Below, piece after piece: positions 1-8,537 of a stretch of DNA of 64,000 nt. The DNA is taken from assembly GCA_002391235.1 (NCBI GenBank), contig DGRX01000018.1, forward strand, positions 62,001 through 126,000, written 5' to 3'. The notes beneath the pieces are model-generated. The model had not been told where the DNA came from. It did not search any database and worked only from the letters and a program-made list of their open reading frames with translations. Source of the DNA: Treponema sp. UBA4377 (GTDB lineage: Bacteria > Spirochaetota > Spirochaetia > Treponematales > Treponemataceae). The position numbers and the translations under genes were made by a program. The first letter of the stretch is position 1, and each line of letters opens with the position of its first letter.

Positions 1-911
1 AGCATTACTACAATCAAGGCGACAATAGCTTGCAAAGCCATCGACAATTTTTGCAAGTCAGAAACATTCGCGGACAGAGGAATAAGGGCGTAAATCAATT
101 CCGTAATTTCACAATCCTGCCAAATCGACTTGTCATAGCTCAGCGGCAGCATATTAAAGCGCTTTTCCAATTCTCTTTGAACGCGAATCAATTCCTTTTT
201 TCCAGGAGTTCCGCTAGGATAATAGACGCAAATTTTATCGATAGGATTTCGGACAGCGTTTTCGCCAATGTATCCAAGGGCAGCCTTAAGCGCCAAGTAG
301 TCAACATAAGAAGTGTACATTCCAAAAACGCTTGAGTCCTGGAAAATGCCGGTTACGACTAGATTGACTGTGTTTTGATGACCGTAATCACTGTCCATTA
401 AAAGGATCACATTGTCGCCAATATGAACCCCAAGCTTTTCGGCCGCCGGCTGGGAAAGCAAAAGACCGTCATGGCTTGGCCTGTCCTCAATTCCGCCTTC
501 AACAAAATTGAACTTCTTAAAAAGCTCCACTTCGTCCGAAAAAACTACGCCTTGAATCGAACGCTGCTTGACGCTGACTCCCTCAAAGAACAAGCTTTTG
601 TCGCCGGAATCCTTTTTGTACCGGTAAGAGATTTGAGTCTTTGCGGGAAGTATTTCTTTTAAGGCGGCAATCATATCGCCATAGGATTCCAAATAGTCCA
701 TGGAATCGTCTGTATCGTCGCCTAAAATCATAAAGTCGCCGCCGTAATATTGGCGCATTTTTTCTGTCATTGAATCAATCATTCCGTCTGTTATCATCAA
801 GACAGAAAGCATGACGCAAACGCCTACCGCGCAAACCGCAAAAAGCGATTGGTATTGCTTGGCGCGGCTGATTAAAGACTTTATAGCGAAATTAAAGTAA
901 AGGCTTTTCAT
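1..911 (-). CDS. FtsX-family ABC transporter permease, partial (3' end outside window)
   Basis: The frame is open from an ATG at 911 down to the left edge, giving 303 residues without a stop. It starts MKSLYFNFAIKSL. A membrane segment lies at about residues 20-42, followed by a long extracytoplasmic region; a second hydrophobic segment begins at the edge. This is the layout of MacB/LolC/FtsX-type permeases: TM1, a large periplasmic domain, then three TMs. Its start overlaps the stop of the preceding permease by one base (TAATG), so the two are translationally coupled and probably form one heteromeric exporter. The ATPase partner is not in the window and may lie beyond the edge. The substrate is unknown; lipoprotein or lipid transport is typical of the family. 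Confidence 0.8.
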   Translation of the reverse strand, partial: MKSLYFNFAIKSLISRAKQYQSLFAVCAVGVCVMLSVLMITDGMIDSMTEKMRQYYGGDFMILGDDTDDSMDYLESYGDMIAALKEILPAKTQISYRYKKDSGDKSLFFEGVSVKQRSIQGVVFSDEVELFKKFNFVEGGIEDRPSHDGLLLSQPAAEKLGVHIGDNVILLMDSDYGHQNTVNLVVTGIFQDSSVFGMYTSYVDYLALKAALGYIGENAVRNPIDKICVYYPSGTPGKKELIRVQRELEKRFNMLPLSYDKSIWQDCEITELIYALIPLSANVSDLQKLSMALQAIVALIVVM

Positions 912-2365
912 TATCGAACGGCCTCCATCGCGGCGACAGGGCTTGTGTTTAGCGCGATTCTAACCGGATAAATCCAAGCGACGAACGCTAAAACAAGGGA
1001 CAAGGCCATTCCGCTAAGAATGTTGGGAAAGCGGACAACCGCGCGCAAAGTGTCGCCGCCAAAAAGCTGGACTAAGTATGTGTTGCTAAAATGAATCGAT
1101 CCGTTTGACAAAAACGAGTTTCCGACCACGCCCAAAAGGCAGCCCAAAATTCCAGCGGTGATTGTAAGAATTAATGTTTCGGCCAAGTATTCCAGCGCGA
1201 TAAAGCGGCGGCCGGCGCCTATAGCCCTAAGCGCTCCTGTTTCTTTGGAACGGTCGAGCGCCGCGATTACAAGCGTGTTGTTTACGATGATAAAGCCAGT
1301 TCCGATTATGATTATAAGGCCGATGTTAAAAATCAAGCGCATCCAATAAATGTATTGGGCGGACATTCCGGCGGCGGCGCGCCAGTCAACCGCTTGGACG
1401 GGCCACTCGCGCTTGGCAAACTCCCGGTTCATTTTTCTGATAGCGATGCGGGCGGGAACGCCGGCCGCGACAGAACATACGATGTAATTCCAAATTGTCT
1501 CTTCGCTGACTTGTTCCGTCTCTTCAACCGTTTGCGCCGCCGCCGCTTCTTGGGCTTGCGGAACGTATTCGGAATCCAAGTCCTCGCAGTCTCCGAACAA
1601 GCCGTCGATTCCGTCCTCGTCAAGGTTTTCAAGCAAGCCGGAATTGTCCTGGGTAAAAAGGCTTGCGTCGATTTCCGTTGAATTCAAACCTATCAAGGGA
1701 CGAAGGACCGCGGGATTTATCAAAACGATTTTATCCTGCAAGTCGTTGTGGACGGCGTACTCGTAAATCGCGCTTAATGTGGCCGCCCTTAAAGTGTAGG
1801 AGGAGCCTGTAAAGCCCGCCAGCTGAATTTGGTCGCCGACGTTTAGCGAAACGCCGCATTCATCCACAATCTTTTTGACAAGCTCCTTAGAAAGCATCAT
1901 AGAGTCTTCATCGCTGGAATAGGCTCGGCCCTCAAGTATTTTTATTCCAGACATCAAGCGGACATAGGCCTCGCCGTCAACTCCAAAAAAGTAGGCGCCA
2001 AAATTTTTGTCGTCAAAACGCAAGGCCGCCTGTCCTGTAATCTGCGGAACGGCTTGGCTTACAAAGCTTGATTGCTCGGCGTATGAATAAATGTCGCTGT
2101 AAGGAATAAGCTGGGGCAATTCGCTCAAATTTCCGGTGACAGGAGTTTCGTCGCCGAACAAGCTCATCGGAAACTGCGCTTTTGGGCGGATTACGATGTC
2201 TCCCGTAAAGTTTTGGCTGAACGTTTTTTCGATTCCCGACTTGGTTCCGTCAAAAACCGCGTTGGCCATAACCAAAACTGCGATGGAAAAGGCGATGAAA
2301 AGGATTATCACCAAGGAACTTTTGCGGGAAATGATATTTTTAAACGCGAAATTCAGCGTAAACAT
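911..2365 (-). CDS. FtsX/MacB-type ABC transporter permease
   Basis: This 484-residue membrane protein has TM1 at about residues 15-37, a periplasmic domain to about 335, and three TMs at about 343-367, 392-415 and 447-470. The motif KETGALRAIGA between TM2 and TM3 is typical of FtsX-domain permeases, where the cytoplasmic loop contacts the ATPase. A strongly acidic, Ala/Glu/Gln-rich stretch at about residues 243-290 is an unusual insertion in the periplasmic domain and may be a flexible linker. It is coupled to the second permease through a one-base TAATG overlap. The family couples ATP hydrolysis to mechanical extraction or export of lipoproteins, peptides or lipids. The substrate cannot be read from the sequence. 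Confidence 0.85.
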   Translation of the reverse strand: MFTLNFAFKNIISRKSSLVIILFIAFSIAVLVMANAVFDGTKSGIEKTFSQNFTGDIVIRPKAQFPMSLFGDETPVTGNLSELPQLIPYSDIYSYAEQSSFVSQAVPQITGQAALRFDDKNFGAYFFGVDGEAYVRLMSGIKILEGRAYSSDEDSMMLSKELVKKIVDECGVSLNVGDQIQLAGFTGSSYTLRAATLSAIYEYAVHNDLQDKIVLINPAVLRPLIGLNSTEIDASLFTQDNSGLLENLDEDGIDGLFGDCEDLDSEYVPQAQEAAAAQTVEETEQVSEETIWNYIVCSVAAGVPARIAIRKMNREFAKREWPVQAVDWRAAAGMSAQYIYWMRLIFNIGLIIIIGTGFIIVNNTLVIAALDRSKETGALRAIGAGRRFIALEYLAETLILTITAGILGCLLGVVGNSFLSNGSIHFSNTYLVQLFGGDTLRAVVRFPNILSGMALSLVLAFVAWIYPVRIALNTSPVAAMEAVR

Positions 2366-2414
2366 AAGGCATTTATTATAGTAAATTGCGGCTTTTTATT
2401 CAATCAGGCAGCGC

Positions 2415-3725
2415 CTAGGCCCAAACGAACCACAAAAGCAAGGCGGCCGCGCCTGTCGTCAAAAGCGTAAAAGGCAAGCCCAGCTTTAGCCAAGAGGCGA
2501 AATTCATCGGCTGGCCCTCCTTTTTGATGATTCCCATAGCCACAACGTTGGCGCTGGCCCCGTAAGGAGTCAAGTTTCCGCCCAGGCAAGAGCCGACCAA
2601 AAGCGCGAACATGTACAATTCAGGGGCGCTGCCGACTGATTTTGCCAGGCTTGCGGCGACAGGAAGCATTACTATTATATACGGAACGTTGTCGATAAAG
2701 CCGGAAAGAATTATCGAAACAAGCAAAATCAAGACAAAGGCGCCAAGCTTGCTTCCGCCAGTGACCCTGGACAAGAAGTTGGCAAAATCCAAAAGCAAGC
2801 CGGACTCGCTCAAGGCTCCGACGACGACAAAGATTCCCATCAAAAAGAAAATTGTTTCCCAATCCAAGCCTTTGACTAATTGCCAAATCTCGCCGGCGGA
2901 TTTTTTTTGCGACAAAAAATGCCAGGCAAGTCCGATGATTCCAAGCGCAAGGACAAAGCCGCCGCTGGCAAAGGCGCATTCAATTTTAAGGAACGAAATC
3001 GCGGCCAAGCCCACAATCATCAAAAGCAAGAGCGCCGTCGGAAAAAGAGAAATGACTTTAGTTTCCTCAACCTCAATTTTTTCTTTTGCGTTCCTAAAAA
3101 TAAAATAAAAGAAAAAGCAGCCGACCAGCAAGCCCATTTGAATGTAGAAAAATATCGAAATGCGGCCGGAATGAAAAAAGAAGTCGTTAAAAGTGTAGCC
3201 GGCAAAGGAGGCGAAAATCATCGAAGGCGGATCGCCGACCAGCGTCGCGGTCCCCTCAAGGTTTGACATCACGGCCAAACCCATCATAAAATTAGCCGGA
3301 TTAAGCTTTAGCTTTTTGCAAAGAGCCAAAGCGATTGGCGCCATAACCAATACGGTGGCAACGTTCTCCACAAAAATCGAAATGATTCCGGTCATCGCCA
3401 AAATCAACACAATCGCGATTCCAGTGCTGGGCGAAAATTTTATGATTGAATCCGCAACCCTTGACGGCGCCTTTGAATAAATGAAAAGCGCGGCGATTAT
3501 CATCGAACCGACATAAATCATCAAGACGTTCCAGTTAATCAATTCCGCAAACGAATGCCGCAAGGCAAAAAGCCTGCCGCTTCCTTCAAAAACGCCGGCT
3601 GGAAAAAGCGTTCCAAGCGCTATAGCGATTGCAGCCGCTCCCAAAGACCAAAACACTTTCTTGTTTTGAAAAACTATTACAAGCGCGTACATTGCAAGCG
3701 CTAAAAATAAAATGAAAAATTTCAT
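2415..3725 (-). CDS. ArsB/NhaD-like ion transporter superfamily permease
   Basis: This 436-residue protein has about 11 membrane segments. The two-fold repeated signature of the ion-transporter (IT) superfamily is visible: VENVATVLVMAP near residue 117 and TLVGDPPSMIFAS near 160 in the first half, then FIDNVPYIIVMLP near 347 and GGNLTPYGASANV near 381 in the second. These resemble the helix-break regions of ArsB, NhaD and DASS carriers, so it is a secondary transporter driven by an ion gradient. Its start overlaps the stop of an amino-acid-type solute-binding lipoprotein by 4 nt (ATGA), so the two are probably co-translated. Together with the adjacent cysE this points to uptake of a sulphur amino acid or related solute, but that is inference. 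Confidence 0.8.
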   Translation of the reverse strand: MKFFILFLALAMYALVIVFQNKKVFWSLGAAAIAIALGTLFPAGVFEGSGRLFALRHSFAELINWNVLMIYVGSMIIAALFIYSKAPSRVADSIIKFSPSTGIAIVLILAMTGIISIFVENVATVLVMAPIALALCKKLKLNPANFMMGLAVMSNLEGTATLVGDPPSMIFASFAGYTFNDFFFHSGRISIFFYIQMGLLVGCFFFYFIFRNAKEKIEVEETKVISLFPTALLLLMIVGLAAISFLKIECAFASGGFVLALGIIGLAWHFLSQKKSAGEIWQLVKGLDWETIFFLMGIFVVVGALSESGLLLDFANFLSRVTGGSKLGAFVLILLVSIILSGFIDNVPYIIVMLPVAASLAKSVGSAPELYMFALLVGSCLGGNLTPYGASANVVAMGIIKKEGQPMNFASWLKLGLPFTLLTTGAAALLLWFVWA

Positions 3726-4504
3726 TTTGTGACATCCTGACCAAAGTATTTCAATGAAATTCTTTCCAAGGTTCCGTCGGAACGCATTGACTCAAGCGCT
3801 TTGTTCATCTCCAGCAACAAAGTCAAGTTTTGCGGATTCCTTCTGCATGGAATCGCAATTTGATAAACTTGGTCATACACCGCGACCACTTTTATCGCGG
3901 CATTGGGATTGTTTTTCATGTAATAAGAAAAAGTGAAAAATGAGTTAATCGTTGTGTCAACGCGATTTTCCAAAAGCAAATTAACCGTTTCCTCAAAAGT
4001 GTCAATGACAATCGGAATGGCGCCGTATTTTGTCGCGATTTCTTCATAAGTGCTTCCCTGTGAATTGGCTGAAGTTTTTCCGGCCAAATCTTCAAAGGAT
4101 TCGATTGCGTTGTTGTCCTTGCGCGCGATCAGCACAGACTGTCCAAAAGCGTACGGATCTGTATAATAAAAGCGCGCCTGCCTTTCCGGAGTGACGGCGA
4201 CGCCATTCATCACGATGTCGCACTCGCGCTTTTCCAAACTGTTCAACAATCTTTCCCATTCAATTTCCAAAAACTTAGCGCGAAGCCCCATGCGGGCGCA
4301 CATTTCTTTCGCGATTTCTATATCGTATCCAACCAGCTCGCCGCTTTTGTCATGAAAATTCCAAGGCTCCCATACGCCTTCTGTGGCAATGACAAGCTCG
4401 CCTTTAGCCTTTATTTGGTCAAGCAAAGTTTTTTGCGGCGACCGATGGCAAGCCAAAAGTGAAAAACAAAAAAGGCCGGCAAACGCAATCAACAGTTTTT
4501 TCAT
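3722..4504 (-). CDS. Family 3 solute-binding lipoprotein (amino-acid type)
   Basis: This 260-residue protein begins with a lipoprotein signal peptide (lipobox LLAC, Cys19) and continues with a full family 3 periplasmic binding fold. Recognisable parts are GELVIATEGVWEPWNF near residue 35, LVGYDIEIAKEMC near 57, CDIVMNGVAVTPERQ near 94, and NLLLENRVDTTINS near 176. Family members bind polar amino acids, cystine or glutamine and normally feed ABC transporters. No ABC permease or ATPase is nearby; the partner encoded with a 4-nt overlap is an IT-superfamily secondary permease. cysE lies 12 nt upstream, so cystine or serine-like ligands are plausible. The domain call is secure, the ligand is not. 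Confidence 0.88.
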   Translation of the reverse strand: MKKLLIAFAGLFCFSLLACHRSPQKTLLDQIKAKGELVIATEGVWEPWNFHDKSGELVGYDIEIAKEMCARMGLRAKFLEIEWERLLNSLEKRECDIVMNGVAVTPERQARFYYTDPYAFGQSVLIARKDNNAIESFEDLAGKTSANSQGSTYEEIATKYGAIPIVIDTFEETVNLLLENRVDTTINSFFTFSYYMKNNPNAAIKVVAVYDQVYQIAIPCRRNPQNLTLLLEMNKALESMRSDGTLERISLKYFGQDVTK

Positions 4505-4516
4505 AACACCCTCTTT

Positions 4517-5473
4517 TTATATCCACATGGCTTGCTGCAGCATGGCCGCCTCTTCCGGCGACAAATTGTCCGAAGCCGTTTTAAATTTAAGTTCCTGGTT
4601 CTTAATGCTGACGACCGTCTCGCTTGCGACAGACTTGGTGACAAAAGTGTTGCCGCCAATCACAGAGTTTTTTCCGATGACCGTGTCGCCGCCCAAAATC
4701 GAGGCGCCCGAATAAATCGTAACGTTGTCCTCAATCGTAGGATGGCGCTTTACGCCCTTTAGCTGCTGGCCGCCGTTTGTGCTCAAAGCGCCCAAGGTGA
4801 CGCCTTGGTAAACCTTGACATGTTCGCCGATAACGGTGGTCTCGCCGATGACGATTCCCGTTCCGTGGTCGATGAAAAAATACTTTCCCAACGTGGCGCC
4901 GGGATGGATGTCGATTCCCGTGCGGTTATGGGCGTATTCAGTCATTATGCGCGGAATCAAGGGCACGCCCAAAACAAACAGTTCATGGGCAAGGCGGTTG
5001 ACCGCGATCGCGAAAAAGCCTGGATAAGACAAAATGATTTCCGTCTTGTCAAAAGCGGCGGGGTCTCCGTCGTAGGCCGCCTGCAAGTCACTTTCCAAAA
5101 ATTCGCGCGCGCGGGGTATCCTGTCAAAAAATTCGTGGGTCACAAGCCGCGCTCGCTCGCGCAGCTTTTCCTCCGGCGCGTCCTTGTTGTCAGGAAGCTT
5201 TTTTAGCGCCAAGAAAATCTGCTTGTTCAAGACAAGCATGACCTCGCGGCACAAGACGGAAATGTAATTCTCAAAGTCGCTTACTTTATATTCGCGCTCG
5301 CGGAAATATCCTGGAAAAAGAATCTTAAAAAATTTCTCTATCAAGCCTTGAACAAGGCCGACGTCAATCTCAACCTCGTCGTCGGTCTTGTTGATGAAAA
5401 AATTCTCTTTTTTGTAATGCTCAAGGATTCCGCGTATGGAACTTGTCTCAAGCATTTCATAATTTTCCGGCAT
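4517..5473 (-). CDS. cysE: Serine O-acetyltransferase
   Basis: This enzyme makes O-acetyl-L-serine from serine and acetyl-CoA, the first step of cysteine synthesis, in the cytoplasm. The 318-residue chain has an alpha-helical N-terminal half and a C-terminal left-handed beta-helix. Diagnostic motifs are DIHPGA (188-193), HGTGIVIGETT (203-213), YQGVTLGAL (222-230) and KRHPTIED (242-249). It is longer than E. coli CysE (273 residues) and resembles the EpsC-type long form. It leads a unit with a solute-binding lipoprotein (12 nt downstream) and a permease, which suggests those two serve sulphur amino acid metabolism. Pyridoxal kinase lies 24 nt upstream on the same strand. Confidence 0.93.
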   Translation of the reverse strand: MPENYEMLETSSIRGILEHYKKENFFINKTDDEVEIDVGLVQGLIEKFFKILFPGYFREREYKVSDFENYISVLCREVMLVLNKQIFLALKKLPDNKDAPEEKLRERARLVTHEFFDRIPRAREFLESDLQAAYDGDPAAFDKTEIILSYPGFFAIAVNRLAHELFVLGVPLIPRIMTEYAHNRTGIDIHPGATLGKYFFIDHGTGIVIGETTVIGEHVKVYQGVTLGALSTNGGQQLKGVKRHPTIEDNVTIYSGASILGGDTVIGKNSVIGGNTFVTKSVASETVVSIKNQELKFKTASDNLSPEEAAMLQQAMWI

Positions 5474-5497
5474 TATTCTAGAATAGCGCCTTTTTAA

Positions 5498-6337
5498 TTA
5501 TTTTTCTAGTCTATTCACCAAATAGGGGATCGCCTTTTCAAACTTTACGCCGTAGAAGTGCGAATCGTCGCCAAGAGTCTTTTTCATGGACTCAACGACA
5601 AAATCCGCGGCGATCGAGGCCGCCTCCAAGGCGCTCTTGCCCCTCAAAAGCGAGCCCGCAAAGGCCGAAGCGTAAACGTCGCCCGTTCCGTGCATGGCGG
5701 CAGGCAAGCGCTCGTGGAAGTAATATTCAATCTTTTTTCCGTCGGAAACCGCGGCGCCCAATTTTGAAGGCTCGTAGCTTACGCCCGTAATGACGACATT
5801 CTTGGCGCCCATCCTGTGCAAGCCGGCGATTGTCTTTTCGATATAGGCCTGGTCGTAGCCGCTTTCGATGTATTCCTGGCCAAGAAGGAAGCTGGCTTCC
5901 GTCAAGTTAGGAAGAACATAGTCCGCCTCGGCGACAAGCTTTGCCATTTCCTTGGGAAAGTCCGCGTCAAAGCCGGCGTAAAGCTTTCCGTTGTCGGCCA
6001 TGGCCGGGTCAACGATTTTTACGGCGCCTGGACGGGCCGCTTTTTTGAAGATGTCAAGAATGTGCGGAATTTGCGCCTTGGAAACATAGCCTGTGTAAAA
6101 GGCGTCAAAGTCGATTTTTTCTTTTATCCACTGGTCAAGGATTTTTGGCATTTCATCGGTAAGGTCGCGGAAAGTCCAGGCGCTAAAGCCTTTTCCAGTG
6201 TGGTTTGAAAGAACGGAACTTGGCAAAATGCCGGCCTCGATTCCGCACGCGCTGATAATCGGAAGGGCTACCGTAAGCGAGCACTGCCCCACGCAAGAAA
6301 TGTCCTGAATTGTAAGAAGTCTGTGATCCTGAGCCAT
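5498..6337 (-). CDS. pdxY: Pyridoxal/pyridoxamine kinase
   Basis: This 279-residue ribokinase-fold kinase phosphorylates pyridoxal, pyridoxine or pyridoxamine to salvage vitamin B6. Visible motifs are QDISCVGQCS at the N terminus (substrate loop), VDPAMADNG (109-117), PNLTEA (143-148) and the anion-hole motif GTGD (217-220), whose Asp220 is the catalytic base. The divergent neighbour is a MocR/PdxR-type regulator with a fold I aminotransferase domain, a family whose members typically control PLP synthesis or salvage. The shared 83-bp intergenic region carries an inverted repeat that could serve as operator. PdxY and PdxK cannot be told apart with certainty from sequence alone. Confidence 0.88.
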   Translation of the reverse strand: MAQDHRLLTIQDISCVGQCSLTVALPIISACGIEAGILPSSVLSNHTGKGFSAWTFRDLTDEMPKILDQWIKEKIDFDAFYTGYVSKAQIPHILDIFKKAARPGAVKIVDPAMADNGKLYAGFDADFPKEMAKLVAEADYVLPNLTEASFLLGQEYIESGYDQAYIEKTIAGLHRMGAKNVVITGVSYEPSKLGAAVSDGKKIEYYFHERLPAAMHGTGDVYASAFAGSLLRGKSALEAASIAADFVVESMKKTLGDDSHFYGVKFEKAIPYLVNRLEK

Positions 6338-6375
6338 TTTTTAATCTCCTATGCTTGTAAATCTAGCGAAAAACT

Positions 6376-6415
6376 GGTATCATTCATATACCCAATTTTA
6401 ATAAATTTTTATAAT
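6376..6415. promoter_or_regulatory. Putative MocR operator and leaderless promoter between pdxY and its regulator
   Basis: An inverted repeat GGTAT (6376-6380) / ATACC (6388-6392) sits between the divergent genes; TGGTAT/ATACC cores resemble those reported for MocR regulators such as GabR. A TATAAT -10 box (6410-6415) follows, ending 5 nt before the ATG at 6421, so the regulator mRNA is probably leaderless. No good -35 box is present; the right arm of the repeat occupies that position, which fits an activator- or repressor-controlled promoter. Confidence 0.45.
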
Positions 6416-6420
6416 GCCAG

Positions 6421-7848
6421 ATGATAACGATAGACTTTAGCAAAAGAAAGGGCCAAGGCCTTTCCGACTTTTTGTACAGCTCTATAAAAAGACAAATCGT
6501 CTCCAACAGCATAGCGGCCGACGAGCGCCTGCCTTCCCGCCGCGCCCTGGCGCAAAACTTAAAGGTAAGCGAAATCACCGTGCAAAACGCCTACGCCCGC
6601 CTAATAAGCGAAGGCTACATTTATTCGGAAGAAAAGCGTGGATACTTCGCGCAGGGAATTCCTTCGGGCGGAACTTTCTTGGCGGACGCGGCGCGAAAAA
6701 TTCCGCAAGACGCCGAGGAGCCGCAAAAGGGCAAGGACGCCAATTGGTTTGCGGACTTTAAAAGCAATTCCACGAACTTTGAAAAATTTCCATTCAGCCT
6801 TTGGGCCCACCTTATGCGGCAAGTCTTGAATTCCGGCGACGAGCAGCTCCTGCAAAAAATTCCAAGCGGCGGCGCGGACGAATTGCGCAAAGCCATTTCC
6901 CGCCACTTGCGCCGCTTTAGGATGATTGAGGCCAGCCCCGAGCAAATAGTCATCGGAGCGGGAACTGATTTTTTGTACACGCAGCTGATCCACTTTTTTG
7001 GAGCGGACAAAACATACGCCGTGGAAAATCCCGGCTACCGGCAATTCGCTTCCGTGGCAAAGCTGTGCGGCGCAAAATGCGTGGCGGCCGGCCTGGACAA
7101 AAGCGGAATAAAGACAAGCAGACTTAAGGACGCGCAAATCGTCCACGTCTCTCCCCTGCACCATTTTCCGACAGGAATCGTAATGCCATACGCCCGCCGC
7201 TTTGAGCTTTTGGAATGGGCAGCGAGCGAAAAAAAGCGCTTCATAATCGAAGACGACTACGACTCGGAATTTCGCTTCAACGCAAAGCCCATAGAGCCGC
7301 TCTTCAGCGCGGCGGCCGCCTCGGAAAAAACGCGCGGGCACGTGATTTACATCAACACGTTCTCAAAGACGCTCGCTCCGTCAATAAGAATTTCATACAT
7401 GATTCTGCCGCAAAACTTGCTTCAAGAATATTACAAAAAAAACGGCTTTTATTCCTGCCCTGTTTCCGCGTTTGAACAATACACGCTCGCGCGCTTCATA
7501 GACGAAGGCCACTACGAAAAGCATTTGACAAAAATGAAAAACCATTACCGCAATCTGCGCAACGACTTGATTCGCGCCTTGAGCGCCAGCCGCCTTTCAA
7601 AGAGCTGCGAAATCCTTGAAGAAAATTCCGGCCTGCACTTTATTCTGCGAATCAAGTCAACTGAATCCGGCAAGAAGCTCCAGGGCCGCCTGTCGGAAAA
7701 AGGAATAAATGTTGCCTTGCTTAGCGATTTTTATTACAATAAGCAAAAAGACCAAAGCTCGCGCGCGGACTTTGTGATAAACTATTCGGGCATCCAAAAA
7801 AACAAAATCGCGCAAATAGTAAAAAAAATGGAGGCGGCCCTTTGTTGA
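6421..7848 (+). CDS. pdxR: MocR/PdxR-family transcriptional regulator
   Basis: This 475-residue protein fuses an N-terminal GntR winged helix (about 1-75, with LPSRRALAQNL and SEITVQNAYARL) to a fold I aminotransferase-like domain. The PLP-binding signature is intact: EDDYDSEFR (277-285) and the Schiff-base lysine in TFSKTLAPS (Lys316). Family members sense PLP or amino-PLP and regulate adjacent genes, here most likely the divergent pyridoxal kinase. The start has a TATAAT box 5 nt upstream and no Shine-Dalgarno sequence, which suggests leaderless translation. The 3' end overlaps the next gene by 7 nt. Regulation of pdxY is inferred from the gene order. Confidence 0.88.
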   Translation: MITIDFSKRKGQGLSDFLYSSIKRQIVSNSIAADERLPSRRALAQNLKVSEITVQNAYARLISEGYIYSEEKRGYFAQGIPSGGTFLADAARKIPQDAEEPQKGKDANWFADFKSNSTNFEKFPFSLWAHLMRQVLNSGDEQLLQKIPSGGADELRKAISRHLRRFRMIEASPEQIVIGAGTDFLYTQLIHFFGADKTYAVENPGYRQFASVAKLCGAKCVAAGLDKSGIKTSRLKDAQIVHVSPLHHFPTGIVMPYARRFELLEWAASEKKRFIIEDDYDSEFRFNAKPIEPLFSAAAASEKTRGHVIYINTFSKTLAPSIRISYMILPQNLLQEYYKKNGFYSCPVSAFEQYTLARFIDEGHYEKHLTKMKNHYRNLRNDLIRALSASRLSKSCEILEENSGLHFILRIKSTESGKKLQGRLSEKGINVALLSDFYYNKQKDQSSRADFVINYSGIQKNKIAQIVKKMEAALC

Positions 7849-8537
7849 AATTTAACGTTCTCTTTCAAGACCAAAACATCGCGGTCATTTGCAAAAGCTT
7901 TGGCCTTTTGAGCGTCCCCTACCCAGGCTGCAGGGCCAAAACCGCCCTTGGCCTTTTGGAAGAAGCGATGAGGAAGCGCGGAACTTATTCCGCCAAGCAT
8001 AGGCCCTTCGCCGTCCACCGGCTGGACAGGGAAACCAGCGGTGTGATGATGTTCGCGCTTAACGAGCGCGCGCAAAAAACGATTATGGATTCCTGGCAAA
8101 CGATGGTCACCGAGCGCCTTTACCGCGCCGTCGCCGAAAACCCACGCGGAGCCGCGCAAAAGCTTCCAGACGAGGGAACGATTGACAGCCCGCTTGCCTA
8201 CAACGCCTACAACGTGGCCTTCGTTCCCAAAGGCGGCTCGGCCGGAAAATTCAAGACAATCCCGGCGCGGACCAACTACAAGATAATCGCGCGCGGAAAA
8301 CAATTCACAATGTTCGAGCTTTCGCTTGACACCGGCCGCAAGAACCAAATCCGCGCCCACTTGGCAAGCCTTGGATTTCCGCTTTGCGGCGACAAAAATT
8401 ACAGGGCCAAGACGAACCCTTTTGGCCGCCTGGCCCTGCACGCGCGCGTTTTGGAATATGTCAATCCGTGGACAAAAGAAAAGCAGCGCTTCGAAGTTCC
8501 CGAGCCGCCGGACTGGCTTAGATCTTGTAGCTCTTGA
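7842..8537 (+). CDS. RluA-family RNA pseudouridine synthase
   Basis: This 231-residue enzyme converts specific uridines of rRNA or tRNA to pseudouridine. The catalytic motif HRLDRETSG lies at 59-67, with the nucleophilic Asp62; the later LDTGRKNQIRAHL motif of the RluA fold is also present. There is no S4 domain, as in RluA or TruC rather than RluC/RluD. Translation probably starts at TTG 7842, supported by GGAGG at 7830-7834, and overlaps the regulator upstream by 7 nt. The 3' end overlaps the convergent chemotaxis receptor gene by 20 nt. The exact RNA target cannot be assigned. Confidence 0.88.
   Translation: MLKFNVLFQDQNIAVICKSFGLLSVPYPGCRAKTALGLLEEAMRKRGTYSAKHRPFAVHRLDRETSGVMMFALNERAQKTIMDSWQTMVTERLYRAVAENPRGAAQKLPDEGTIDSPLAYNAYNVAFVPKGGSAGKFKTIPARTNYKIIARGKQFTMFELSLDTGRKNQIRAHLASLGFPLCGDKNYRAKTNPFGRLALHARVLEYVNPWTKEKQRFEVPEPPDWLRSCSS

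Noticed and set aside
30..662. Two plus-strand frames at the left edge
   Set aside because: They lie opposite the partial FtsX-type permease, whose frame is open through the whole region and overlaps its partner gene by one base.
6601..7341. A 246-codon open frame on the minus strand inside pdxR
   Set aside because: It is the shadow of the plus-strand regulator, which has full domain motifs; the antisense translation has no recognisable domain and no ribosome-binding site.
7782..8441. A 219-codon open frame antisense to the first RluA-type gene
   Set aside because: The plus-strand gene has the catalytic HRLDRETSG motif and a GGAGG site; the antisense frame shows no family features. Long antisense frames are expected in this GC- and codon-biased sequence.
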